A DNA stretch of 36,449 nucleotides. Origin: Candidatus Limosilactobacillus merdigallinarum (lineage in GTDB: Bacteria; Bacillota; Bacilli; Lactobacillales; Lactobacillaceae). Where the stretch lies: the NCBI GenBank assembly GCA_019114515.1, contig DXFH01000006.1, forward strand, positions 1 through 36,449, in the 5' to 3' direction. The notes beneath the pieces were generated by a model. It was not told where the DNA came from and did no database searches. It saw only the letters and a program-made list of their open reading frames with translations. A program made the position numbers and the translations under genes. Shown piece by piece: positions 1-8,227 of this stretch. Position 1 is the first letter of the stretch. Each line of letters opens with the position of its first letter.

Positions 1-45
1 TGGTCAAAGGACCAATCTTCTTTACGCAAAAATAAAAATAACAAG

Positions 46-94
46 AAAAAGACGGTCAAGCAACTCAAATTAAGAGTTGGATTGATCGTCTTTT
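46..94 (-). terminator. Intrinsic terminator of clpP
   Basis: An imperfect inverted repeat (AAGACGGTCAA and AACTC on one side, GAGTT and TTGATCGTCTT on the other) lies 47 bp beyond the clpP stop. Read on the minus strand it is followed by TTTTTCTTG, as expected of a Rho-independent terminator. Confidence 0.75.
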
Positions 95-140
95 GGTATC
101 TGAAAGTTAGTTTTTTCCCAGACACTTTTGTCTAAATAAA

Positions 141-731
141 TTAGTCTTTCTTTTGGTTTACTAAAATTTCATCGATTAAACCATAGTCTTTAGCTTCTTC
201 AGCAGACAAGTAATTGTCGCGTTCAGTATCCTTAAGAATCTTATCAAGAGGTTGACCAGTGGTTTCATGTAAAATTTGGTTAAGTTTTTTACGACTCTTT
301 AAAATTTCATTAGCTGCAATTTGAATGTCAGTTTGTTGACCTTGTGCACCACCTAATGGTTGGTGGATAAGAACTGTTGAGTTTGGTAATGCAAAACGTT
401 TACCCTTAGTTCCACTAGTTAAAAGAATGGAAGCCATAGAAGCAGCCATACCAATGGCAATTGTAGATACGTCTGATTTGATAAAGTTCATTGTATCGTA
501 AATAGCCATGCCAGAAGTTACCACACCACCAGGTGAGTTAATGTATAAGTAAATGTCCTTAGTTGAGTCTTGCGCATCCAAGAAAAGGAGCTGCGCAACG
601 ATTGAGTTTGCCATGTTGTCTTCAATCGGACCAGATAACATGATGATCCGATCCTTTAGAAGCCGTGAGTAGATATCATAGGCACGTTCGCCACGAGAAG
701 TCTGCTCGATGACGGTAGGAACTAAATTCAT
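141..731 (-). CDS. clpP: ATP-dependent Clp protease proteolytic subunit ClpP
   Basis: Serine peptidase subunit that forms the barrel of the cytosolic Clp protease and works with ClpX/ClpC/ClpE-type unfoldases in protein quality control. At 196 aa it has the usual ClpP length. The triad is visible: Ser98 in GMAASM, His123 in LIHQP and Asp172 in the ERDNYLS segment; the YINSPGG oxyanion-hole motif is at 63-69. The ATG is preceded by AGGAGG. It is a single-gene unit with its own promoter, a CtsR operator and a terminator, so it is probably induced by heat and protein stress. Nothing is unusual in the protein. Confidence 0.98.
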   Translation of the reverse strand: MNLVPTVIEQTSRGERAYDIYSRLLKDRIIMLSGPIEDNMANSIVAQLLFLDAQDSTKDIYLYINSPGGVVTSGMAIYDTMNFIKSDVSTIAIGMAASMASILLTSGTKGKRFALPNSTVLIHQPLGGAQGQQTDIQIAANEILKSRKKLNQILHETTGQPLDKILKDTERDNYLSAEEAKDYGLIDEILVNQKKD

Positions 732-782
732 ATTTAAGCCTCCTTTAGCACTCGTTAGCTTTAACTGCTAACTGATACTGAC

Positions 783-811
783 AGTGTAAACCATAGGTCA
801 GCAAAGGTCAA
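783..811 (-). promoter_or_regulatory. clpP promoter
   Basis: On the minus strand TTGACC (complement of 806-811), a 17 bp spacer and TACACT (complement of 783-788) form a sigma-A type promoter about 50 bp before the clpP start codon. Confidence 0.8.
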
Positions 812-812
812 A
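796..812 (+). promoter_or_regulatory. CtsR operator over the clpP promoter
   Basis: GGTCAGC, AAA, GGTCAAA fits the CtsR heptad direct repeat (RGTCAAA-NAN-RGTCAAA), with two changes in the first heptad. It covers the -35 box and part of the spacer of the clpP promoter, which suits a repressor that blocks RNA polymerase. Confidence 0.85.
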
Positions 813-837
813 CTATTTGTGCTTAAAAATTGGTAAA

Positions 838-864
838 TAAAAAAGTCAGGTAAATACCTGGCTT
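838..864 (-). terminator. Terminator of the 38-aa gene
   Basis: AAGTCAGGTA and TACCTGGCTT form a 10 bp stem (one G-U) with a tiny loop. On the minus strand it is followed by a run of T, 31 bp downstream of the stop at 895. Confidence 0.8.
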
Positions 865-894
865 AGAGATTGCAGTTAAGTTAAACAAAGGACG

Positions 895-1011
895 TTATTT
901 ATTAGCGTCTTCAGAAATTAAATCTAATTCAGTGCTGGCACTTTCAGCATCTAATTGTTGACGACCATTAGCACTGTTATCAGAAATGGCTTTGAAATCC
1001 TTTAATGACAT
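895..1011 (-). CDS. Small acidic protein of unknown function (38 aa)
   Basis: An open frame of 38 codons, ATG to TAA, with GGAGG placed 8 nt before the ATG. The peptide begins MSLKDFKAISDNSA and ends LISEDANK; it is acidic and hydrophilic, without a signal peptide or a double-glycine leader that I can see. It has a strong promoter of its own (1090-1118) and a terminator directly behind it, so it is a complete monocistronic unit rather than chance coding. I do not recognise the family. It lies between clpP and another orphan small gene, but the separate terminator argues against cotranscription with clpP. Confidence 0.65.
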   Translation of the reverse strand: MSLKDFKAISDNSANGRQQLDAESASTELDLISEDANK

Positions 1012-1089
1012 TTTATTTTCCTCCATAAATGGAAATATTTTTTATAATTGGTTAAGACCATAAAACGCTTGTCCTTCTTGACATCATCA

Positions 1090-1118
1090 ATAGTATCTCA
1101 AATTGGTATAGGTATCAA
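1090..1118 (-). promoter_or_regulatory. Promoter of the 38-aa gene
   Basis: On the minus strand TTGATA (complement of 1113-1118), a 17 bp spacer and TACTAT (complement of 1090-1095). The predicted leader is about 70 nt and holds a weak hairpin (CCATTTATGG) next to the ribosome binding site. Confidence 0.75.
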
Positions 1119-1198
1119 GTGATTTTATGATCTTTTTCACAAATTGCTATCCTAAAAGGGATTAACCAATTTTTCAAGGCGAAGAAAAGGGGAAAGTC

Positions 1199-1227
1199 TT
1201 GCGCTTTGGCCTAGCTTTCGGTATAAT
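1199..1227 (+). promoter_or_regulatory. Promoter of the 43-aa basic protein gene
   Basis: TTGCGC (1199-1204), a 17 bp spacer and a perfect TATAAT (1222-1227). Confidence 0.75.
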
Positions 1228-1248
1228 CGTGAATGTTGATTATTCACG
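1228..1248 (+). repeat. Inverted repeat at the transcription start of the 43-aa gene
   Basis: CGTGAAT (1228-1234) and ATTCACG (1242-1248) are perfect inverted copies 7 nt apart. They begin at the base after the -10 box, so they cover the predicted start site. This may be a repressor operator or a 5' stabilising hairpin; the sequence alone does not decide. Confidence 0.6.
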
Positions 1249-1273
1249 TTCAATATAAAGGAGGCATGTTGAC

Positions 1274-1405
1274 ATGCGTAAAGCACATCCACATGGCGTA
1301 CAGGGTCGTCGCCCAGTTGCCCCACGTTACAAGCGGGCTTTAAAGGAAAAGAAGATTGAAGCAATTCGTAAGTGGGCTAAAGAAAAGCCAGCTGACGAAA
1401 AGTAA
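1274..1405 (+). CDS. Small very basic protein of unknown function (43 aa)
   Basis: Open frame of 43 codons, ATG to TAA, with AAGGAGG 9 nt upstream. An earlier ATG at 1266 is too close to the ribosome binding site and in another frame. The peptide starts MRKAHPHGVQGRRPVAPRY and continues with a Lys/Glu-rich helix ending KEKPADEK. It is rich in Arg and Lys, like a ribosome- or nucleic-acid-binding peptide, but I cannot name it. The strong promoter, the inverted repeat at the start site and the following terminator all support a real gene. Confidence 0.7.
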   Translation: MRKAHPHGVQGRRPVAPRYKRALKEKKIEAIRKWAKEKPADEK

Positions 1406-1409
1406 TCAT

Positions 1410-1440
1410 AAGTGGTACCACTTGAGTGGGCCACTTTTTT
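1410..1440 (+). terminator. Terminator of the 43-aa gene
   Basis: AAGTGG (1410-1415) and CCACTT (1431-1436) can pair ahead of a run of six T. Further AGTGG/CCACT copies inside allow alternative pairings. Confidence 0.7.
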
Positions 1441-1461
1441 GTATCCAAAAGTTAGCAAAAG

Positions 1462-1491
1462 AAAAAGCCCGGCAACTACGCCGAGCTTTTT
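1462..1491 (-). terminator. Terminator of the tRNA-Arg/tRNA-Leu unit
   Basis: AAAAAGC-C-CGGC and GCCG-A-GCTTTTT form a stem around a 6 nt loop. It is nearly symmetric and works in both directions; on the minus strand it lies just past tRNA-Leu. Confidence 0.75.
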
Positions 1492-1496
1492 AAATA

Positions 1497-1580
1497 TGCC
1501 CCAAACAGGATTCGAACCTGTACATGGTTACCCATACAACGACCTGAACGTTGCGCGTCTGCCAGTTCCGCCACTGGGGC
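1497..1580 (-). tRNA. tRNA-Leu (CAG)
   Basis: An 84 nt tRNA with a long variable arm. The acceptor strands GCCCCAG and TTGGGGC pair with discriminator A, the T arm holds GGTTCGAATCC, and the anticodon loop TTCAGGT sits between CAACG and CGTTG, giving CAG. The 3' CCA is not encoded. It shares a transcript with tRNA-Arg 5 bp upstream. Confidence 0.95.
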
Positions 1581-1585
1581 ATCAA

Positions 1586-1657
1586 TGCGCCCCCAGGGAG
1601 TCGAACCCTGATCTCGAGAACCGGAATCTCACGTGCGATCCATTACACTAAGGGCGC
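1586..1657 (-). tRNA. tRNA-Arg (CCG)
   Basis: A 72 nt cloverleaf: acceptor GCGCCCT with GGGGCGC and discriminator A, T arm CAGGG-TTCGACT-CCCTG, anticodon stem TGAGA/TCTCG with loop TTCCGGT, so anticodon CCG. CCA is not encoded. First gene of a two-tRNA unit. Confidence 0.94.
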
Positions 1658-1669
1658 ATAACATAGTGT

Positions 1670-1698
1670 ATTTTATCGAATTAAGAGCATAAATGCAA
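1670..1698 (-). promoter_or_regulatory. Promoter of the tRNA pair
   Basis: On the minus strand TTGCAT (complement of 1693-1698), a 17 bp spacer and TAAAAT (complement of 1670-1675), ending 12 bp before tRNA-Arg. Confidence 0.75.
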
Positions 1699-1949
1699 GT
1701 CTTAATTTAAATGTCGTGAATGTTAATAAAATTCGGGTTCTATTAGCACTATACTAGACTTATTGCTAATAAAAGGTTTAAAATACAGATGTTCCTGGTT
1801 GAACGCAGTTATTTTATTTGTAACTAGAAGCTTTGAAAGTGACGGTTGGTACTTTTAAGTTTCCCGTTTTTTCGTCTGTACTTTATTGAACGGCGTGCTA
1901 AAATAATATGCGTACATCAAGTTTATTTCCTAAAGGAGGATATTGCAGT

Positions 1950-2963
1950 ATGACTGTAAAGATTGGTATTAATGGTTTTGGTCGTATCGGCCGTCTGGCA
2001 TTTCGTCGGATCCACGAACTTAACACGGATGACATTCAGGTTGTTGCGATCAACGATTTGACTACTCCTGCTATGCTTGCTTACCTGTTGAAGTACGACT
2101 CAACTCATGGCAAGTTCCCTGGTGAAGTTTCCGCAACTGACAAGGGTATCGTTGTTGATGGTAAGGAATACCCTGTATACGCAGAACGTGACGCACGGAA
2201 CATTCCTTGGGTTAAGAACGATGGCGTTGACTTCGTTCTGGAATGTACTGGTTTCTACACTTCAGCAGAAAAGTCACAAGCTCACTTGGACGCTGGTGCA
2301 AAGCGTGTTCTGATTTCCGCACCTGCCGGCAACATTCCTACTGTTGTTCCTGGTGTTAACTTGGACACTCTGAAGGCTGATGACAAGATCGTTTCTGCAG
2401 GTTCCTGCACCACTTCTTGCCTGGCACCAATGGCTTACTTCTTGAACAAGAACTTTGGTATCAAGGTTGGTACTATGACGACCATCCACGCATTCACTTC
2501 TACTCAGGCTATTCTTGATGGCCCTCGTGGTAAGAAGATGCGTAACAACCGTACTGCATCTATCAACACTATTCCTCACTCATCAGGTGCTGCTAAGGCT
2601 ATTGGTCTGGTAATTCCTGAACTGAATGGTAAGCTTTCTGGCCACGCTCAGCGTGTTGGTGTTGTTGACGGTTCTCTGACTGAATTAGTTTCCGTCCTCA
2701 ACAAGAAGGTTTCTGTTGATGAAGTTAACTCAGCAATGAAGAAGGCAACTGAAGGCAACGATGCCTTTGGTTACACTGAAGATCCAATCGTTTCTACTGA
2801 CATCATCGGCTCAACTTACGGTTCTGTCTTTGATCCTTCCCAAACTGAAATCATGGAAGGTGACGACGGTACTCAATTAGTTAAGACCGTTGCTTGGTAC
2901 GACAACGAATACGGCTTCACTTCAAACATGATTCGGACTCTGCTCCACTTTGCAAGTCTGTAA
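1950..2963 (+). CDS. gap: Glyceraldehyde-3-phosphate dehydrogenase (type I)
   Basis: Oxidises glyceraldehyde-3-phosphate with NAD+ and phosphate to 1,3-bisphosphoglycerate in cytosolic glycolysis. The 337 aa product starts [15 protein letters not shown], the NAD-binding fold. I chose the ATG at 1950 because AAAGGAGG is just upstream and the family starts there; the frame is open back to 1908. The nucleophile is Cys153 in [10 protein letters not shown]. The family signature normally reads ASCTTN, so Ser156 replaces a near-invariant Asn. First gene of gap-pgk-tpiA-eno. No cggR regulator gene precedes it here; the upstream 290 bp carry weak promoter-like boxes and a 7 bp inverted repeat (ATTAGCA/TGCTAAT at 1743-1769), but no clear single promoter. 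Confidence 0.97.
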   Translation: MTVKIGINGFGRIGRLAFRRIHELNTDDIQVVAINDLTTPAMLAYLLKYDSTHGKFPGEVSATDKGIVVDGKEYPVYAERDARNIPWVKNDGVDFVLECTGFYTSAEKSQAHLDAGAKRVLISAPAGNIPTVVPGVNLDTLKADDKIVSAGSCTTSCLAPMAYFLNKNFGIKVGTMTTIHAFTSTQAILDGPRGKKMRNNRTASINTIPHSSGAAKAIGLVIPELNGKLSGHAQRVGVVDGSLTELVSVLNKKVSVDEVNSAMKKATEGNDAFGYTEDPIVSTDIIGSTYGSVFDPSQTEIMEGDDGTQLVKTVAWYDNEYGFTSNMIRTLLHFASL

Positions 2964-2980
2964 TTTAAAGTTTGATAATT

Positions 2981-3016
2981 AAAAGGTGGGAGGAGGCTGA
3001 CTCCGCCCACTTTTTT
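2981..3016 (+). terminator. Terminator between gap and pgk
   Basis: AAAAGGTGGG and CCCACTTTTTT flank a 15 nt loop that itself has AGG/CT-rich pairing. Only 31 bp remain before pgk, too little for a new promoter, so pgk must rely on read-through. Confidence 0.8.
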
Positions 3017-3047
3017 AATGGAAAATGTGAAAGAAAGAGGGATTAGC

Positions 3048-4256
3048 ATGGCAAAAATGACTGTTGAAGACCTTCCGTTAGAAGGCAAAAAAGTATTGAT
3101 GCGTGTTGACTTTAACGTTCCTATTAAGGATGGTAAAGTCGGTGATGACAACCGGATCGTGGCTGCATTGCCAACGATTAAGTATGTAATTGAACATGGT
3201 GGCAAGGCCATCTTGTTCTCCCACTTAGGCCGGATTAAGAAGGAAGAAGACAAGGCGGGTCTGTCTATGAAGCCAGTAGCCGCACGTCTGTCTAACCTGC
3301 TGGACAAACCAGTTACCTTTGTTCCTGTAACGGAAGGTAAGCAACTGGAAGATGCCATTAACCAAATGAATAACGGTGACGTTTTGATGGTACAAAACAC
3401 CCGTTACGAAGACGTTAAGGATGGCGAATACGTCAAGCGCGAATCCGGCAACGACCCTGAATTGGGCAAGTACTGGGCATCACTTGGTGACGTCTACGTT
3501 AACGACGCCTTTGGTACTGCACACCGTAACCACGCTTCTAACGTCGGCATCGCTCAAAACATCGGTGCTGGCAAGTCTGCCGTTGGTTTCTTAATGGAAA
3601 AGGAAATCAAGTTCTTAGGTAACGCGGTTGATAATCCAGAACGGCCATTTGTTGCTATCCTGGGTGGTGCTAAGGTTTCCGACAAGATCGGTGTTATTGA
3701 CCACCTGCTGCAAAAGGCTGACAAGATCATCATCGGTGGTGGTATGGCTTACACCTTCATGGCAGCTCAGGGCAAGAAGATCGGTAATTCACTGGTTGAA
3801 CCCGACAAGAAAGACGTTGCTAAGGAAATCATGGAAAAGGCCGGCGACAAGCTGGTTCTGCCAGTTGACAACGTTGAAGCTGATGCCTTCAAGAATGACG
3901 CTAACACCAAAGTGGTTGAAGGCGGAATTGACGATGACTGGGAAGGCTTAGACATTGGTCCTAAGTCCATTGCCAAGTTTGAAGATGTGCTGAAGGATGC
4001 TAAGACGGTCGTTTGGAACGGCCCAATGGGTGTCTTTGAAATGCCAAACTTTGCTAAGGGTACACTGGCTATTGGTAAGTTCCTGGGTAACTTGACTAAT
4101 GCTACGACCATCGTTGGTGGTGGTGACTCAACCGCCGCTGCTAAGCAATTAGGCATTGCTGACAAGCTGACCCATATCTCAACTGGTGGTGGTGCTTCCT
4201 TAACTTACCTTGAAGGAAAGACTCTGCCAGGTATCGCAGCTATTTCTGAAAAGTAA
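3048..4256 (+). CDS. pgk: Phosphoglycerate kinase
   Basis: Transfers phosphate from 1,3-bisphosphoglycerate to ADP, the first ATP-yielding step of glycolysis. The 402 aa product has the usual length. The start at 3048 gives [19 protein letters not shown], which matches the family N-terminus and follows AGAGGG by 6 nt; upstream in-frame codons from 3018 are not needed. The RVDFNVP substrate-binding motif is at about 21-27, and GGAKVSDKI and GGGDSTAA mark the nucleotide-binding domain. Codon use is that of a highly expressed gene. It lies between two intrinsic terminators. Confidence 0.98.
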   Translation: MAKMTVEDLPLEGKKVLMRVDFNVPIKDGKVGDDNRIVAALPTIKYVIEHGGKAILFSHLGRIKKEEDKAGLSMKPVAARLSNLLDKPVTFVPVTEGKQLEDAINQMNNGDVLMVQNTRYEDVKDGEYVKRESGNDPELGKYWASLGDVYVNDAFGTAHRNHASNVGIAQNIGAGKSAVGFLMEKEIKFLGNAVDNPERPFVAILGGAKVSDKIGVIDHLLQKADKIIIGGGMAYTFMAAQGKKIGNSLVEPDKKDVAKEIMEKAGDKLVLPVDNVEADAFKNDANTKVVEGGIDDDWEGLDIGPKSIAKFEDVLKDAKTVVWNGPMGVFEMPNFAKGTLAIGKFLGNLTNATTIVGGGDSTAAAKQLGIADKLTHISTGGGASLTYLEGKTLPGIAAISEK

Positions 4257-4266
4257 TCTAAACTTG

Positions 4267-4289
4267 GGCTGGGTTCTCCCAGCCTTTTT
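4267..4289 (+). terminator. Terminator between pgk and tpiA
   Basis: GGCTGGG-TTCT-CCCAGCC, a perfect 7 bp stem, followed by TTTTT and only 20 bp before the tpiA start codon. Confidence 0.88.
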
Positions 4290-4309
4290 GTTTCGAAGGA
4301 GGAGATTTA

Positions 4310-5059
4310 GTGCGAGTACCAATTGTTGCCGGAAATTGGAAGATGAATAAAACGGTGGATGAGGCGGTGGCCTTCGTCAACGAAATTAAGGACCATTTGC
4401 CCGATCCGAAAGTGCAGGAAACTGCATTAGCGGCGCCAACTTTAGACTTAACGGCAATGGTGCAAGCTGCTGCTGGTAGTCCGTTAAAAGTAGCTGCCGA
4501 AAATTGCTACTATAAAAATTCTGGTGCCTATACTGGTGAAACGAGTCCGTCAATGCTTTGGCAGGCCGGTATTCACCATGTGATCCTGGGGCATTCTGAG
4601 CGGCGTCGGATCTTCCACGAAGATGATCAATTAATTAACGCTAAGGTGAAGGCCGCTTTAGCGGTTGGCATCTGTCCGATCGTCTGTTGTGATGAAACAA
4701 TGGGCCGTTTAATTAAGAGTAAGCGGGCCCACTGGGTAGTTAGCCGGATTATTGATGATCTGAAGGGGTTAACCCCTGATGAAGTGCAAAAAGTCACCAT
4801 TGCCTATGAACCAACCTGGGCAATCGGTACTGGCCAGAGTGCTGATCCAGAACAGGCAGAAGAAGGCTGTTACCTGATTCGGCAAACGATTGAGGATATG
4901 TATAGCCAGGATTTGGCTAACCAAATGCGGATTCTTTATGGCGGTAGCGTAAACGTTGATAATATTGACCGGCTGATGGCCAGCAATGATATTGATGGGG
5001 TTTTAGTTGGTACAGCAAGTTTGGATCCACAAACCTTTTTGCGCTTGGTTAACCGCTAA
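4310..5059 (+). CDS. tpiA: Triosephosphate isomerase
   Basis: Interconverts dihydroxyacetone phosphate and glyceraldehyde-3-phosphate. The 249 aa product starts at a GTG, 8 nt after GGAGGAG, giving MRVPIVAGNWKMNK. Catalytic elements are present: the Lys of NWKMNK, the His of GHSERR and the Glu of AYEPTWAIGTG (mobile loop 6), and the phosphate-binding YGGSVN. The usual CxGE motif reads CCDE here and the following segment (TMGRLIKSKRAHWVV) differs from the common pattern; from memory this also occurs in related lactobacilli. Third gene of the glycolytic cluster. Confidence 0.96.
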   Translation: MRVPIVAGNWKMNKTVDEAVAFVNEIKDHLPDPKVQETALAAPTLDLTAMVQAAAGSPLKVAAENCYYKNSGAYTGETSPSMLWQAGIHHVILGHSERRRIFHEDDQLINAKVKAALAVGICPIVCCDETMGRLIKSKRAHWVVSRIIDDLKGLTPDEVQKVTIAYEPTWAIGTGQSADPEQAEEGCYLIRQTIEDMYSQDLANQMRILYGGSVNVDNIDRLMASNDIDGVLVGTASLDPQTFLRLVNR

Positions 5060-5065
5060 TTTAAC

Positions 5066-6468
<1,403 letters not shown>

Positions 6469-6490
6469 TCATAACTGCGATTAAATCATG

Positions 6491-6522
6491 AAAGAGCATG
6501 ACAGATTGCCATGCTCTTTTTT
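6491..6522 (+). terminator. Terminator after eno
   Basis: AAAGAGCATG (6491-6500) and CATGCTCTTT (6510-6519), a perfect 10 bp stem, then T residues. Confidence 0.92.
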
Positions 6523-6684
6523 GTTGCCAGAAAAGTCATGTTTTTCTTATATTCATAGGGATTGAAATGGTGTGACATTTTGAATTGGTATGGCTGCATT
6601 CATAAACTAATAGATGTTACTTCCAATACTATTCTAAAAATCGCGATTATTATACATTAAAATGAGAAAATTCTAATTTTTCTA

Positions 6685-6713
6685 TTGTATTCTAATGAAA
6701 ATCCTCATATAAT
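6685..6713 (+). promoter_or_regulatory. Promoter of the amino acid permease
   Basis: TTGTAT (6685-6690), 17 bp and a perfect TATAAT (6708-6713). The preceding 160 bp after the eno terminator are very AT-rich and hold nothing else that I can name. Confidence 0.8.
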
Positions 6714-6757
6714 AAAACCATTCACTATTTTGGTTACAAAGAAAAGGGGATCTTAAT

Positions 6758-8173
6758 ATGAGTGAAGATAAAGCACCGCAGCTGAAACGATCAATGACTG
6801 CGGGTCAAATGGAAATGATCTCCCTTGGGGGTGCCATTGGTGTTGGGTTGTTCATGGGGGCAACCTCCACTATTAAATGGACCGGGCCATCAGTTCTATT
6901 GGCCTATGCCTTCGTAGGGGTGATCTTGTATATTGTCATGCGAGCGTTAGGCGAAATGATTTATATTAACCCTGGTACTGGTTCCTTTGCGGACTATGCG
7001 ACGGAGTATGTGCATCCATTAGCTGGTTATCTGGCTAAATGGGCTAACGTCTTTGAATATATCGTTGTCGGTATGTCCGAAGTGGTGGCATCTACTCAGT
7101 ATCTACAATACTGGTGGCCACATATTCATACTTGGTTCGTCGGTATTATCATTATTGCTTTCTTATTGCTGGCTAACTTGGCAAGTGCAAAGGCTTATGG
7201 GTCACTGGAATTTTGGTTTGCGATGATTAAGGTCGTCACGATTATTCTGATGATTATCTTAGGCTTGATGGTTATCCTGTTCGGCTTCGGTAACGGTGGT
7301 CACTCAACTGGATTTTCTAACTTGTGGGCACACGGTGGCTTCTTTACCGGTGGTGTTAAAGGGTTCTTTTTCTCAATGTCGATCATTGTCGGCTCCTATG
7401 AAGGGATTGAATTGCTGGGGATTTCCGCTGGTGAAGTTGCGGATCCGCAAAAGGCGGTCGTTAAGTCAGTTAAGTCTGTATTATTACGGATTTTGATTTT
7501 CTACATTGGGGCAATTTTTGTCATTGTCACTATTTATCCATGGAACAAATTGAGCAGCGTCGGTTCACCATTCGTTTCCACCTTTGCTAAGGTGGGAATT
7601 ACCTCAGCCGCTTCCATCATTAACTTCGTTGTTTTGACGGCGGCCCTGTCTGGTGCTAACTCCGGTATTTACAGTTCTAGCCGGATGCTGTTTAAGCTGG
7701 CACACGAAGGTGATGCACCTAAGATTTTTGGTAGGGTCTCTAAGCGCATTGTTCCTGATGCAGCGATTATGGGAATCTCTGGTGGGATCTTAATTGGTTT
7801 CATTCTGGACTACATCTCAACGCTTTTCTTCAAGTCAACCGCTGACATGTTCGTGGTAGTCTTTAGTTCCTCAGTTCTTCCAGGGATGATTCCATGGTTT
7901 GTTATCTTACTGGCGGAATTACGTTTCCGGCGCAACAACCTTGATTTGATGAGTACTCACCCATTTAAGCTTCCTCTGTATCCATTTTCAAACTACTTTG
8001 CTTTTGCAATGCTGATTGTGATTGTGATCTTCATGTTTATTAACCCAGACACCCGGATTTCAGTGTCTGTGGGGGCGGCAGTATTAATTATTGCCACCAT
8101 CTTTTACCTGGTTCGGCACCATGGATTAGCCAATAATCTAGTCAAAGGCGAAGTCGAAAGCGAAGAAGAATAA
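6758..8173 (+). CDS. Amino acid permease, APC family (AAT-type)
   Basis: Polytopic membrane protein of 471 aa that should import an amino acid with protons. The N-terminus LKRSMTAGQMEMISLGGAIG and the next segment GVGLFMGA are the conserved TM1 of the AAT branch of the APC superfamily; about 12 hydrophobic segments follow. SYEGIELLGISAGE is the TM6-region motif of these carriers. It has its own promoter and AAAAGGGGA as ribosome binding site. The substrate cannot be told from sequence. No clear terminator separates it from the ClC gene 54 bp on, so the two may be cotranscribed. Confidence 0.88.
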   Translation: MSEDKAPQLKRSMTAGQMEMISLGGAIGVGLFMGATSTIKWTGPSVLLAYAFVGVILYIVMRALGEMIYINPGTGSFADYATEYVHPLAGYLAKWANVFEYIVVGMSEVVASTQYLQYWWPHIHTWFVGIIIIAFLLLANLASAKAYGSLEFWFAMIKVVTIILMIILGLMVILFGFGNGGHSTGFSNLWAHGGFFTGGVKGFFFSMSIIVGSYEGIELLGISAGEVADPQKAVVKSVKSVLLRILIFYIGAIFVIVTIYPWNKLSSVGSPFVSTFAKVGITSAASIINFVVLTAALSGANSGIYSSSRMLFKLAHEGDAPKIFGRVSKRIVPDAAIMGISGGILIGFILDYISTLFFKSTADMFVVVFSSSVLPGMIPWFVILLAELRFRRNNLDLMSTHPFKLPLYPFSNYFAFAMLIVIVIFMFINPDTRISVSVGAAVLIIATIFYLVRHHGLANNLVKGEVESEEE

Positions 8174-8227
8174 TCATGCCAAATGTGTTACACTCTACTA
8201 CTGTAAATTAAAGTGGGAGTGAATAAG

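Noticed and set aside
1152-1364. 70-codon minus-strand frame opposite the 43-aa gene
   Set aside because: No ribosome binding site; it lies antisense to a gene with full expression signals.
1412-1651. 79-codon + strand frame over the tRNA genes
   Set aside because: It is the antisense of tRNA-Leu and tRNA-Arg and their terminator.
2873-3400. 175-codon minus-strand frame opposite gap and pgk
   Set aside because: Shadow of highly biased codons in pgk; no start signals.
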